Below are positions 46,199 through 58,453 of a stretch of 64,000 nucleotides of DNA, piece after piece; positions within the stretch are counted from its first letter, which is position 1, and each line of letters begins with the position of its first letter. The notes under the pieces are model-generated. The model made no database searches, was not told the DNA's origin, and saw only the letters and a program-made list of their open reading frames with translations. Location: assembly GCA_003024785.1 (NCBI GenBank), contig PUQB01000061.1:709714-773713 (forward strand), in the 5' to 3' direction. A program made the translations under genes and the position numbers. This DNA comes from Selaginella tamariscina (taxonomy: Eukaryota > Streptophyta > Lycopodiopsida > Selaginellales > Selaginellaceae).

Positions 46199-46351
46199 AT
46201 CAGTTGTATTAATCAAACATGAGATATTATCTCTAAACATAATTATGTATTATTGCATATGCATATTATTAAGTAACCGTAATTCAGATTTCTTAAAAAT
46301 ATTGCATAAACAGATATCATAAATAATACAATTATTTATGTGCAGGACAAT

Positions 46352-49300
46352 ATGTTTAATACTGGAGATAAAGTATGTCTTCTTCGGAACAACGAGATAG
46401 TTGGCATTGGAACTGTGGAAGTTCGAGATAATAATGCATCATGTCACAATATTTCCCAAGGATCTTGTGTGTACGTATGGGTGAACACCATTTTCAAGCA
46501 TGTTGAGGTTCTGGGAATGGAATTTGAGGAGGGTTCTCCTGTATTGTGGAATTTGGATGAAGTCAAGGCTGACACAAAATATGCAGAGTCACAAACAAAT
46601 AGTAGCACGAGTTTACCAGATGATGGCTTGCCTGCTGTGATGGATGAGGTGATTCTCTTTCTTCGTGAGATTGAAGTCGGAAGAGGCATCATCACAGCTA
46701 TAAATCCAATGGAAGCAGTGTCAGAAGAGAAACTAGGGTCCGACTTCGTGGGTGTAGTTGTGACAGAGGTTTCACCTAATGGCACATTGTATCCTGGATC
46801 CCTCGTTGAGGTGGCGAACATCTGAATTAAGACGGCAAGATGGTTCAACATATTCTGGGTTGGATTTCAATAATAACAACCCGGAAGAAGAACAACTCAT
46901 ATTTGAAGAGGTTCCTTGCATTGGTCCTATTGTAAGAAAAAGGCGATTCATGGGTTGTAGATCTTCCCCTGCAAGTTCAGCAAGAGGGTAAAGATGGATC
47001 CTACATCTTCCGAAAGTGTTACGAGCATTTCCACGATTGACTTTGCAAGAAGAAGTGTTGTCAGATGGCAGACCGGAATGAAATTACCCAATGTAGACAT
47101 GTCTTTCGTATGCTCACCCAAAAGCAAAGGCATGAGTTTGTATATGCTGCACTAACTGGGTGTATTGATGGAATGGCCTCGGACACAGGTTATCAGAGTA
47201 CATCCATGGTATTTAATAAGGTGGCCATCTGCTTCAAAGCTTGGTACAGTATATACGGGATCCCAAAGACCACGTTCTACCTCGTCGGATGAGTGGCTAG
47301 ATGGAGCGCGAACCTCAGTTCATGGGAACACTGGCTTGGTCAAAACCCGCTCTCACATCATGGCAGCCATAGAGATACTCAAGGCTTTTGTGGAAGCAAA
47401 TGCAGACAGGATGCCTCACAAATGCCGAACCACAAATGCAGGGGTCAGGGAAAATCTCAAGGTTTTACCTTCAATCTACACTCAATTGAAACTGTGTGAA
47501 CATGTGAACAAGTGCCTCAGTTTGATGGGGCTCCAAGCAATCTGCACTGGTACCTTCAACAACATATGGAATACTCATTTTAAGGATGTGGAGATTGCAA
47601 AACACTCTAGCTTTTCTAAGTGTGACACTTGTACATCATTGAAGGCTGCAGAGGCTTGTGCAAAAACCTTGGTGGAGATCACTACCATTCAAAGGAAGAT
47701 GGAGGCCCACATGATTGCACAACAAACTTGTCGGTCTCAGTACTATGCACACCGCATGCTTTCTGTGTCACGCCCATCAGAGTATCTGTGCTTGATCCAT
47801 GACAAGATGGATCATTCAAAGACCAGCATTCCAAAGCTCTTTGCAACACCAAAGTGCCTTGGAAATGTCATGAAACTTCCGATTTCTTTAACAGGTGTGC
47901 TAACACATGGACACGGTTGTGAGTCATATGGACACTTTTCACTTCCACATTGGTCTAGCGACTCCAATTTCACTATTGGGTCGTTAGCCATGTGTTTCAG
48001 AAACCTTGAAGCCCACTCACAGACAATCCTATCAGTGATCTCAAAGTGAAGAAACAACACCTTCAACCTTTACATAATGCTCTCATGAACACGTCTGCAC
48101 TTGAGGCTACTTGGGAATATGAGAGGCATTGTCAGCAACCTGCACAAAAAACAGATGGCCCTGTTGAGAGTTCAGGTTCAGTGGAGGGATCTAGCTCAAA
48201 TAGTGTACATGTGTCCTCAACATCAAATAAGCTTCCTCGTCATTTGCTTTTACAGATGGATAATTGTGCAGGCGAGAACAAAAATAGGTAAATCATTTTA
48301 CTTAAGGGTTTCTCAAGCTCATACTTACTTTTATTTTCTAGATATGTGCTAGCATACTTGTCAATGCTTGTTGCCAAAGGTGTGTTTGAAACAATCACGC
48401 TCAGTTTCCTTATGGTTGGTCACACTCATGAAGATATTGATGCGTTCTTCAGCAAGGTCTCCAACTCTACAAAAAGGACAAGTGCACTTACCTTACCGCA
48501 TATGATGAATCTTTTTGAAAATTGCATCTCCAAAAAAAGTTGTGCTTTGCTTGTGACTGAGGTGCCAGACTTCAAAAAATTTCTCAAGGAGTAATAAAAG
48601 AAGGTGATTCTTTAGTTGGTCACCTTGTGCCGCTACAATTCTTTTCTCCATACGAGATGGTATACCTATTATGCAGTACAAGTTACGGCATCAGAGCAGG
48701 AGTGGTTACCGAAAGAGGGCTTAATGCTCTTCAAAAGTGGAGAGGATGGAAAGCCACTTCTCCCAGAAGGACAACCAGACCCTATTCCATTGAGTGCCCA
48801 GCTCAAGGAACAAGAGGTTTATTGATGGCATCAAAAATATGTGGCATGGGTTCAAAATCGATGCCAAAGAATTCTGATAACAACTGGTTACTCAGAACTA
48901 TATAAGCATGTGGTCAATATTGGGAGACTGTTGTTCGAGAGTTGGAAGGCCTACTTGTCACAAGTACAGAATTGCAACACCTTTCTGGCCAAAACAAGGT
49001 GGCGAGGAGATTGAAATGACTCACGAGCACAGACGACATAGAAGCCAGTTAGTGATGTGGAAGTGCAAACCCCACACTTTGTTGGACAAAGGAACCAAAA
49101 ACCTAAAGCATACTTTGATTGCTGCAAGGATCTTCAAAAACTAATGATGGTTCTCATTACTCCAGATGCGTCATATAATCAGCCTATTTGGATGGGTCAA
49201 ATTATCGACACACCTGAAGTAATCACAAAAAATAGTATTGTTAAGGTTGCATGGTTCAAACCACAAAAAAGGCGACACGAGAAGGAGAGCGAAAGATATA

Positions 49301-49452
49301 ATGGATGCCTAGAGAAAACATGGTCTCCCAATCAAAAAGACCCAGCATGTTTTATAAATGTTAAATCCATTCGATATGGGTGGATGTCAAGAAGCGTTGA
49401 TAAAGTCACGATTAACAAAACTGCAAGGGAATGTATGTTTTCTGAAGCTTAA
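46352..49452 (+). pseudogene. DUF7869-like transposase gene, copy R (several frameshifts)
   Basis: Same protein as copy L. The N-terminal domain is intact here from ATG 46352 to about 46810, where an extra T shifts the frame; this region is shifted in copy L. Other breaks are near 46985, 47045, 47285, 48010, 48590 and 48660. The 54-bp intron is 48288-48341. FLMVGHTHEDIDAFFSKV lies just after it. The C-terminal module with PIWMGQIIDT and SRSVDKVTINKTARECM is open to the TAA at 49450-49452. More lesions than copy L suggest this copy is the more decayed one. Confidence 0.75.
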
Positions 49453-49931
49453 AGCAATTACAAAATTATAAAATATCATATATTTAATATTCATAATTAT
49501 TATAAACTCTTTAATAATAGTACCAAATTGTATACTTAACTATATAAATTTAAAAAATGATATGGAAGATTGACTATATTATTATAGGATTTTATATATA
49601 TATTATTACTACTACAAATTTTTAATTAATAATGTTATATTTAAATATTAATATTTTAATAACAACATCAATATTTATATAATGTACCTCTTATGCTCTT
49701 CCTTAATTGTTATATTAGGCAATATATATATAATTTAATACATTCTACTTTTTTAATGTTATTAATTTTTGTTCAATGAATGCTATAATTTATTAAAGGG
49801 TAGAATACAAAATAGAATATTCTAAAGAATATTCTCTTTTCAAACATATATTCTAAAGAATATTCCTTTAATATTAGAAAATGCTAATTAAATAGCTAAA
49901 ATTGCTAATTATTAGGAAATGGGACTATAGC

Positions 49932-49958
49932 CATGCCCATTTTAGTTACAACTTGCAT
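49932..49958. repeat. terminal inverted repeat, transposase-side end, copy R
   Basis: Reverse complement begins ATGCAAGTTGTAACTAAAAT, identical to the left end of copy L. Followed by TCTT. Confidence 0.9.
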
Positions 49959-49962
49959 TCTT

Positions 49963-50579
49963 ATTATTAAATTTTTAACCCCAAAGGCCATGCATCATCA
50001 ATTTATGTGAGTAACATTAAATCTTCTAGAGTAACCATAACAATCCATAGGGTTAAGTTGCCCAAGCAAGTAAGAAACTTAAGGACCTACCTTAAGTCCC
50101 CTAAAGTGACTACATTGAAAAGTTCAAAGGATAATCCTAAGAAACTTCATGGCCTAAGCTCATCATAGAGACATATACTTCCGTGATAAGAGACTAAGAC
50201 ATCATCCTTTACATTTGGAGGAATCATTGTAACTAAAGTGTAAAACACCTTACAGAACCATGAGGGGTAACTTGATCCACAGTCAAAACCCCTAAAAGTT
50301 TATGTGCCCAAGCTATACTCGAACACAACTATAAACCCTAAAGCTAATGTTGGACAACCTTAAGCACATGACCATGCAAGTGCTTCATGAAAGGGCCTTT
50401 ATTAATAAGCTTAGGTTATTCAACTCTTGGACATGTCCACACACCCCCAATATCAACATTACTAAGAGACCTAACTTTTCTTGAGTATATACTTTAGGCT
50501 TAAATTAACACCCTTATTCGAGCATAAACATATGTTTGTAAAAATCACTAACCCCTTAGCATTAAATCATGCTATGAGG
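49963..50579 (+). repeat. old LTR-family fragment, interrupted by element C
   Basis: Degenerate similarity to the unit at 62185 (e.g. CAAGTGCTTCATGAAAGGGC then TTTATTAATAAGCTTAGGTT). It resumes after element C at 55388-55860. Copy R is inserted at its left edge. Confidence 0.5.
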
Positions 50580-50789
50580 TGTTATGACCCATATAACGAA
50601 TCAAAGATATTCTCCAGAAAGGTATAAGCTAGAATATTCCTAGGGAGCTATACCTAGATCTAAGGAAGAATTAAGGGCACACTATAATTGGAAGCCTTTC
50701 TTGGAGAGCAGCGTGTGAGACTAGAGACAGCTCGGGGGAGGTCGGTGGTATTGTGAGGGTCTCTAGATTGTACGTAGAGGTGCCTAACA
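50580..50789 (+). repeat. 5' LTR of element C
   Basis: TGTTATGACCCATATAACGA ... GTGCCTAACA, 210 bp. Confidence 0.95.
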
Positions 50790-50806
50790 ATTTGGTATCG
50801 GAGGAG
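50790..50806 (+). promoter_or_regulatory. primer-binding site of element C (initiator Met tRNA type)
   Basis: TTTGGTATCGGAGGAGG starts right after the LTR. It matches the plant TGGTATCAGAGC primer site at about 10 of 12 positions. Confidence 0.75.
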
Positions 50807-50813
50807 GTTCGAG

Positions 50814-51780
50814 ATGAGTGACCGGTGGGAAGGAGAAGACAACACCAATGAGGAGTGGACGAACCAGGAAATCGTGCTCGAATTATACGCTATGGCGAAG
50901 GATTCCAAGCAATTTCAAGAGTACGTGACTGGTTCCTTGGAGGTGATTCGTGAGCGGTTGGATACTATTGAAGATCAACTTGCTCAAGGAACCATGACTG
51001 GTAAGAGCAGGGTGCTAGATCGTCTTCGCGTTCCACCTTTTACCGGTAAAGAATCTGCGGATGAGGCTATGAGTTGGCTTGAGATAGCAGCGAACTTGCT
51101 CACTGCACAGGGAGTAACTACCGAGCAGGCTATGATAGCTGTATCAGTAGCCTTGAAGGATAAAGCTGCGAGGTGGTGGACACGCATTCGAAATCAGCGC
51201 CAGTTAGCTCACCAGGAGATGATTGCAACTTGGGAGGAGTTCTCTGAGCTATTTAAGAAGGAGTATGCTCCTCGGTTCGATGTGTTCATGCAAGGCGTGA
51301 ATTGCGACATTTAGAGCAAGGAAAGATGACCTTGGACGATTACATTGAGAAATTGAGTCAATTACTTTGCCTTGTACCTGACGTGTCTGTCAACCAGCAG
51401 AAGGATTTTTGTAGATGGGCTGCGAAGTGCTAACTTGCGTAGACATCTTAACTCGGTAATTCAGTCCAAGACTTTAGAGGAGCTGTTCGAATATGCTCGC
51501 TTGCTAAATGAGGAGGATAAGGTGTTAAGGAGAATGAACGACATGGCAAGAAGCGTGGTAGGAGCACCTCTCCAAGTCCTCGTGAGCACTAGGAGTATAG
51601 AGGGAATAGCCATCGTGCTAGGCCGAAGTCCAAGCTGGTAGCTTCTAGTTCTTATCGCACCGACAACCGGCCTAAGAAGATTGTCAAGGTGTTTGATAGT
51701 GAACGTTGCCACCTGTGTGGAGAGGTGGACACTGGAAGGCCAATTGTCCCAGGAGGAACAAGCCCAAGGGCAAGGGGTTC
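50814..51780 (+). pseudogene. gag: Gag of element C
   Basis: The ATG at 50814 opens an acidic N-terminus, followed by a retrotransposon-gag region (DEAMSWLEIAANLL, KAARWWTRIRNQRQLAHQEM, WEEFSELFKKEYAPRF). A shift near 51300 moves the rest to another frame (FVDGLRSANLRRHLN at 51372-51641). The CCHC knuckle CHLCGERGHWKANC is readable across 51700-51760 with one more shift. Forms the retro-particle core. Confidence 0.85.
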
Positions 51781-51959
51781 AATGGTGACAAGGACAAGGA
51801 GACACCTAAGAACTTCAGGAGATGGAGCGTGGAGAGGAACACAAGGGAGATAGTTCTAAACCACGAGGTAAATTTTTGTCTGTTCTTGCTCGACAGGTAA
51901 ATTGCATAGCACGGGAGGAGCCACACACACGTGCTATTGTGGTGGAGGACGACTTGGTG

Positions 51960-54900
51960 ACGTCCAGTGCGAATCCTCTTGGATAGCGGAAGTAGCGATA
52001 ACTTTGTATCAGCAAAGTTAGTGTAGGAGTGCAGCTTGCCCATGAAGACTGTGCCTCAATACAAGATTGAGGGCTCAGCTACTGTCACACAGAGCTGGAA
52101 TTGCTTTGTGTGGAGGAGTTACAGCTGACGGTTTCAAAACTCAGCTGGTGGAGACGTTCTTTCTTGCGGAGCTAGCGCGTGTGGACCTCATCCTTGGGAT
52201 GAGCTGGCTGGAGCGTGTGGATCCTGAGATCAAGTGGAGCATCAAGCGAGTGAAGCTTGAGTACAGTGGAGTGAAAGATACTTGGTTTGGAATAAGGCTT
52301 GAGTCTCCAAACAAGTATCTTTTTGCTATGTCTTTGAAGAAATATCTCCGTAATAAAGAAGATCAAGTCTTTCTGATGTATATACGTGAGTTAGATTCTT
52401 CTAATGTCACATTGGGCGAGGCTGCTGTGCAAGTTGTCCTTGAGGAATTTGCTGATGTCTTCCCTCCTGAGCTACCTCATGGCTTACCACCTGCAAGAGG
52501 TGTGGAGCATGAGATTGTGTTGGAACAGGGTACGAAAGCTATTTACCGTAAGCCGTTCCGACTGAGCCATGCTGAGGAGTAAGAGGTTAAGAGACAAGTG
52601 ATGGAGCTATTGGAATATGGCTTCATACAACCGAGCAAGTCTCCATTTGGTGCACCAGTATTGCTTGTCAGGAAGAAGGATGGCACCATGAGGATGTGCA
52701 TAGACTACAGAGCTCTCAACAAGCAAACAGTGAAGGACAGGATGCCCATGCCACGTGTGGATACTATCATGGATCATCTCGGTGGAGCCAAAGTGTTCAC
52801 CAAGATAGACTTGCGTAGCGGGTATCATCAGATTGCTGTGAAGGAGGCAGATATCTACAAGACTGCTTTCAACACTAGCTTCGGGCATTTTGAGTTCACT
52901 GTTATGCCATTTGGCTTAACAAATGCCCCAGCCACATTCACTCGGTTGATGACTGAGGTGTTTGGTGACTACTTGCATGACTTTGTGGAGATCTTCCTCG
53001 ACGATATTCTTATTTACAGTAAGAATATGAAGGAGCATGTGGAGCATTTGCGGAGAGTTCTTCAATTGCTGAGGAAGAACAAGCTCTATGCAAGAAGAGC
53101 AAATGTGCATTTGCTCAGTGCGAAGTGGAGTATTTGGGTCACATTGTGACGCCAAGTGGAGTGAAGACTGATCCACAGAAGGTGGCAATGGTGGAGCAAT
53201 GGCCAGTTCCTAGCAATGCACAAGAGTTACGGAGTTTCTTGGGCATGGCTGGTTATTACCGGCGGTATGTCAAGGATTATGCCAAGAAAGCTTCTCCGTT
53301 AACTAGGTTGCTAAGGAAGGACGTTCCCTTTGCATGGAGTGCTTCAGAGGAGAGCAGTTTCCAAGCTTTGAAACAAGCTTTGGTACGTGCACCAGTTTTA
53401 TGTATTGCAGATCCCTCTAAGCCTTATGAGGTATCGTGTGATGCAAGTGGAGTGGCCATTGGAGCTGTACTTATGCAAGCCTATTGCTTATGAGAGTCGT
53501 ACTTTGAATCCTGCAGAGCAACGGTACTCAACGTATGAGCAAGAACTACTGGCTATTGTTAATGCATTACGAGTTTGGAGGCACTATCTTTATGGTGCAA
53601 GTTTCAAGGTGTTTACAGATCACAAGCCTTTGGTGTATCTGTTCACACAGAAAGAGTTAAACTCTCGGCAAGCTCGCTGGATGGTTAAGCTCATGGAGTT
53701 TGGCGAATTTCCTATTGAGCATCGCATAGGAAAGACTAACGTGGTGGCAGATGCTTTGTCACGCGTTAGGAGAGCCACAGTAGTGGGAGAATTCCAAACA
53801 CGCTTATGTAATGCATTAACAAGGACGGTCAGTGAGTTTAGCCAAGTAGTTCAACATGCTCAAGCACAAGACGCCGAGGTGCAGGAGCTCAAAGGACAGC
53901 TAGAGCCACCATTCTCATTTCAGGATGGGGTTTTATACTACAATGGCCGTGTGTACCTTCCTCGTGTGGACCATTTGATCAACCAGGTACTATATTTTCA
54001 TCATGATCGCCCGGAGGCTGGTCATTTTGGGGGAGGAAAACGTATGAGTTGATCAAGAGGAGGTTCTACTGGAGGAATATGAAAGCTGATATCATAGAGT
54101 ACTGCAGGACTTGTGACAAGTGTCAGCAAGTAAAGGTGCCCAGGGAGAAACCAGGTGGGCTATTAGTACCATTGCCTATTCCAGACAGGCGATGGGGCAG
54201 TATCTCTATGGACTTTGTCACCCATTTGCCAAGGACACAGAGGCAGAATGAACAGGTGTGGGTCATTGTGGACAGGTTGACAAAGTTTGTCAAGTTAGTT
54301 CCCTTGGGGAAGAATGTGAATGCATCCGAGCTAGCTACGATGTATTTACAACATGTATTTCCTATCCACGGATTTCCAGATGATATTGTAAGTGATAGGG
54401 ACTCCAAGTTCACTTCTAGCTTTTGGAGAGGCTTTTCTAAGTGCATAGAAGTGAAGCTTAAGCTGTGTAGCGGAGATCATCCCGAAACAGATGGGCAAAC
54501 AGAGAGGGTGAACCAAGTTCTGGAAGATATGCTAAGGTGCACTATTAACCAGAAGGAAGGTCAGTGGGATAAGTATATTCCATTACTCGAGTTTGCTTAT
54601 AATAACAGCCAGCATAGTGGCATTGGAATGAGTCCATACTATGCTATGTTTGGACGACATCCCAAGACAGCTTTTGAGCTCGGTTTAGCAAGTAAGAAGG
54701 CTCAAGGCAACATGGATGAGGAAGCTAAAGATCTGAGTGTTGAACTTGAAAACATTCAGAGTTTGTGCAAGAAGAACTTACAAGCAGCTCAGAGCCGAGC
54801 TATCAGTTTGCTAATGAGCACAGAAGCTTCCGAGAGTTCCAGGTGGGGGATTATGTATATCTCCAAGTGGTATTTGCCACACATGTAAGGCGGAACACAG

Positions 54901-54960
54901 TTGTGGCCTTACGGAAGGGACGCAATGATAAGTTGTCTCCCAGGTAGTCAGGTCCTTATG
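51960..54960 (+). pseudogene. pol: pol of element C (protease, RT, RNase H, integrase)
   Basis: Protease active-site LLDSGSSDNFVSAKLV lies near 51972-52020. RT is at 52598-53149 with [27 protein letters not shown] and the [10 protein letters not shown] box. RNase H follows with DASGVAIGAVL, YEQELLAIVNALRVWRHYL and FTDHKPLVYL (53440-53640). Integrase zinc finger RPEAGHFGGGK...CDKCQQVK spans about 54010-54130. The core has SMDFVTHLP, IVSDRDSKFTSSFW and HPETDGQTERVNQ (54049-54888), and a [18 protein letters not shown] tail starts near 54955. The frame shifts near 52060, 52580, 53100, 53480 and 54045. There is no chromodomain of obvious length. Confidence 0.9.
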
Positions 54961-55159
54961 AGATTCTGGAGCGTATCGGTAAGGTGGCATATCGACTACG
55001 GCTGTCAGAAGGAGTGAGGGTGCACCCAGTGTTTCACGTTAGCCAGTTAAAGAGAGTACTCACAAGGAACGAGTCCCGGTAGATTCTTTGTGGATGTACG
55101 AGGCTAATGATACAGGACCAATTGAGTAAGTTATACTGCCCTTGAGGACAAGGACTTGC

Positions 55160-55174
55160 TAATGGGGGGAGGAT
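55160..55174 (+). promoter_or_regulatory. polypurine tract of element C
   Basis: AATGGGGGGAGGAT directly precedes the 3' LTR. Confidence 0.8.
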
Positions 55175-55387
55175 TGTTATGACCCATATAACGAATCAAA
55201 GAATATTCTCCAGAAAGGTACAAGCTAGAATATTCCTAGGGAGCTATACCTAGATCTAAGGAAGAATTAAGGGCACACTATAATTGGAAGCCTTTCTTGG
55301 AGAGCAGCGTGTGAAGACTAGAGACAGCTCGGGGGAGGTCGGGTGGTATTGTGAGGGTCTCTAGATTGTACGTAGAGGTGCCTAACA
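55175..55387 (+). repeat. 3' LTR of element C
   Basis: 213 bp, TGTTATGACCCATATAACGA ... GTGCCTAACA; followed by TGAGG. Confidence 0.95.
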
Positions 55388-55392
55388 TGAGG

Positions 55393-56615
55393 GTCATGCC
55401 TAAGTATTTACTATCAAAGTGAGTGTCACTTACACAATGTCAACCATGAAATCCTTTATTATGAAGCCCATGGAATTAATAAAGAGAACTTGCTGTCTAC
55501 TAAGAACCCACGTTCATAGTTAAACAAGAGTATAACAATGTTCATATAGTGAGTTAGGATATATGTCTTACTTAGTTACGAGTGCCATTCCTAACTTAAT
55601 GTGGAGGAGGAGGCCATAACAAGGCTTTAAATTTAAACTTATGAAATATGTACTTAAATAAAAACTTTCTAGATATGTGAATGAGTTATCAAATGAAAGG
55701 AGTTATTAACTTTTTAAATGCGATGTACACAAACACACAACAATGCAAATTCAATAATAATAAGAGTAAGCTAACCTTAAGGTGTGCCATACCCTGGCAC
55801 AAAAAGTGTGCCTTAACAGCATAAGTTGAATTTATATCGGTGGGAAAAGAAAGATTGTAAACCATGATTAATTTACTCTTACTCTAAATAATATTATGTA
55901 AGTGGTTATCTTTTTGAATGTTCATAATGATAATTACTCTTATTCAAGATGATATCATGCAAGTGAGCATTTCTTTAAACAATTATAAAAATTGAGTTAA
56001 TAAAATAGTTAATTATTTTTATTGAAAATATTGTCATTTAAGTGACTAAGTTTAATGTTGAATTTATGACGAGTTTTCATTTATAATGATGAATTTATGG
56101 TTAATTAGACTATCAAATTAACAATGGTACATAAGAATCAATTGTTTATTTGAACCCTTATTAAAAGTATAGTAACATATAGTGTGTATCAATTGTTTCT
56201 TAACATTAAAATTGAGAATTCAATGGGTTTGCCCTTCAGGGCTTGATGAGTAATGCAATTATATTTCCTTAAAAATCTTCTTTATTTATATGAGCATTTA
56301 GGATATTTAATTCAATAAAGAGAGTTGGATAATTAAGTCTTTCTTTAATGATTATGGGAAGTTAAACACTTTTTCTTTTTAGAAAACACAATGTCAATAG
56401 AAGAAAATTAACGAACAAAAAATGTGAATTAAAAGTTCAATATAGGATATGTTTATTATTATTTAAAGGTTAAAAATTTTAGAGTGTAACAATAATCAAG
56501 TTAATCCAAATGGAAAAGTTGTCTTTGATAAAGTTTAAAATCTAAATAACATTTAAATTCTCTTGTAATAATAATTAATAATGATGAAGTACAGCACAAA
56601 TTGAATCAAAAGAAG
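55393..56615. other. remainder of the interrupted LTR fragment, then AT-rich spacer
   Basis: Up to about 55860 the sequence shows weak LTR-family similarity (GGAGGAGGCCATAACAAGGC, CCTTAACAGCATAAG). From there to 56615 it is AT-rich with no supportable gene. Confidence 0.5.
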
Positions 56616-58453
56616 TGTCATAGTTTTTACTATGACTCGACCCTTTACTTTGGACGTTGATTGTTGTTACCTACTGTACTATGTTGATGGACCCTAGATG
56701 TAGTAGGAAACAGGCCCGCTTAGTGCACTTGGGTATCTGGTGATGGTCCGGTCGTGTGTCATTAGGTATTTGCAGGAAACTCTAAGCGAAGCTAGAACTT
56801 ACCTTCTAGAAACCCACCCCCGATTTTGACGTCCCGAGTAGGTTGATTGGTCATTACAGATGAGTTCGGCATGTTAAATAGGGTTAGGAACACCCCTAGG
56901 GTTGACCTAACCCTAGCGTTGCCCTAACCCACGCCCTAAAACCCCACCCCCTTGGGTAGGGTTTAGGGGTAGGAGTAAGGGTGAGTTATAGGCTCATATT
57001 GCTAATTTATCTAAGGGGCTAGAATTCAGTGCCAGCCCACTAATACAAACAGGAAAAGAGGGGGGGGGGACTCCGTCACATAAATAAGGTAGAGTATATG
57101 TAGGAGAGCTCCTGGGTTCATGAATGAGTTCGTTGCTCTTCTGCCGGTGCAAGCTTCAGCTTGTGTCGTTAAGGTACAACCCTCTGTTGTGCCGCCTTAA
57201 CTTCCAGATGCCAGGGGTACGTCCCACCTTCGGGGTAGCTTACCCTTAACGTTGGCGAATTCATGCCTGGGAGGTCTTGTCAGGATGCACGTTCCAAGAG
57301 GCAGAGGTTGAGGCTTGTCTCCAGCCTCCTCCTCCACGTCAAGCTAGGTGTAGCACTCACGGCCAAGCAAGGCACATCCGTGTCCTTGTCCAACTGTGGG
57401 CGTGGGATCTTGTTTGACAAGTTCATGTTACCTGGTTCCTGAGGGTTCATTGAGGGGTTCTAGAGTTGGCATTTAGGACCACGTTTGTGGTACTTGGTGC
57501 AACTCTTGAATCTAAGGGCTATGGCATGATAGCCCACATCTTGGAAGGCAGTGTTACATGGGGATGTGACACTGGGCTAAACGTCACATGGTACAACACC
57601 CGAGGCACGCCCTTTGGGGTTATGTCATGGGCTTGTCGCTAAGGGGTTGGATACTTTAGCAAACATGCATGCTTGTGCTTGCACTAGGGTGCTAAGCCTT
57701 GGGCATCCGCTCGAGGGAGGTTAGGTCTCGTAACTAGGTGTGCTTTGGTACACTTGGCTAGGGGAGTGTTCTCCTTGGAATCCAGGGGTTGAACAACCTA
57801 AGCTCATTAGCAGAAGCCCTTTCGTAAGGCACTCGCAAGGTCATGTGCTTAGGGTTATCCCAAACCTAGCCTTAGGGAGTTTGCTTAACAGAACACTCGT
57901 GTTCGCCTACGGCGCACACTCGTGTCCTCACTAAGTACTAGCCCTAGGTCTAGGGTGTAACTTGGCCACTCAAACCCTTAGGGGTTAGTCGTGGTTCAGG
58001 GTACCCCTTGTCGCCCTAAAGGGTTGTACTCCCGGATGAGGGTGATTCCTCAAGGGGTAAGTGATAATGCCTTAGCTCTGTCACGGGGGTATGTGTGGAA
58101 CACATGTCTCCTTGATGGGGGTTAGGGCATGAGCCTATCTAGGTCTTCTAGGGCAAGACCCTAAGTCAACTAGGGTTATCCCTCAAGGGTTTTGGGGTAG
58201 ACACTCTAGGGAGACTTAGGCTAAACCCTAAGTCAACTAGGGTTATCCCTCAAGGGTTCTGGGGGCAGACATTCTAGGGAGACTTAGGCTAAACCCTAAG
58301 TCTCTTGTCCACTTGGGCATTAGAGTCTAACCCTAAAGGTCGTTGGGGTTGTTCTGGGGAACTTAGCGTTGCTCACACAGGGTGATGACGCCGAATGGTC
58401 ACCTGGCAGCCACGTGTTGCCACGTGTTGGCCCTTTGGGTTAAAACTCTGACA
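56616..58453 (+). repeat. left LTR-like unit
   Basis: It starts TGTCATAGTTTTTACTATGA, where a 20-bp imperfect palindrome forms the terminus, and ends GGGTTAAAACTCTGACA. It contains CACATAAATAAGG, a TATA-like box, after a G run (57060), and a direct repeat CTAAGTCAACTAGGGTTATC (twice, about 58150-58250). Confidence 0.85.

Larger units (their letters stand above)
35051..49958 (-). mobile_element. 14.9-kb DNA transposon with cargo genes, copy R (inverted)
   Basis: Same element as copy L, in reverse orientation, with terminal inverted repeats at 35051-35077 and 49932-49958 and target duplication TCTT (35047-35050 and 49959-49962). Gene order from the left is phosphatase-like (minus), ParB/methyltransferase-like (minus), array B, microsatellites, telomere-like repeats, array A, transposase-like (plus). 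Coding regions are nearly identical to copy L, but the one-base shifts fall at different sites and the repeat arrays differ in length. Confidence 0.9.
50580..55387 (+). mobile_element. Ty3/gypsy retrotransposon C, complete with TSD
   Basis: LTRs of 210 and 213 bp differ by one substitution and three one-base indels. They are flanked by the 5-bp duplication TGAGG (50575-50579 and 55388-55392). Internal order is primer site, gag, protease, RT, RNase H, integrase, polypurine tract: Ty3/gypsy. Despite the near-identical LTRs the coding region has many one-base shifts. Confidence 0.95.

Noticed and set aside
9278-49958. One giant palindrome created by a single inverted duplication
   Set aside because: Each arm has its own different 4-bp target duplication exactly at the terminal repeats, and the flanking sequences outside the arms do not mirror each other at the borders.
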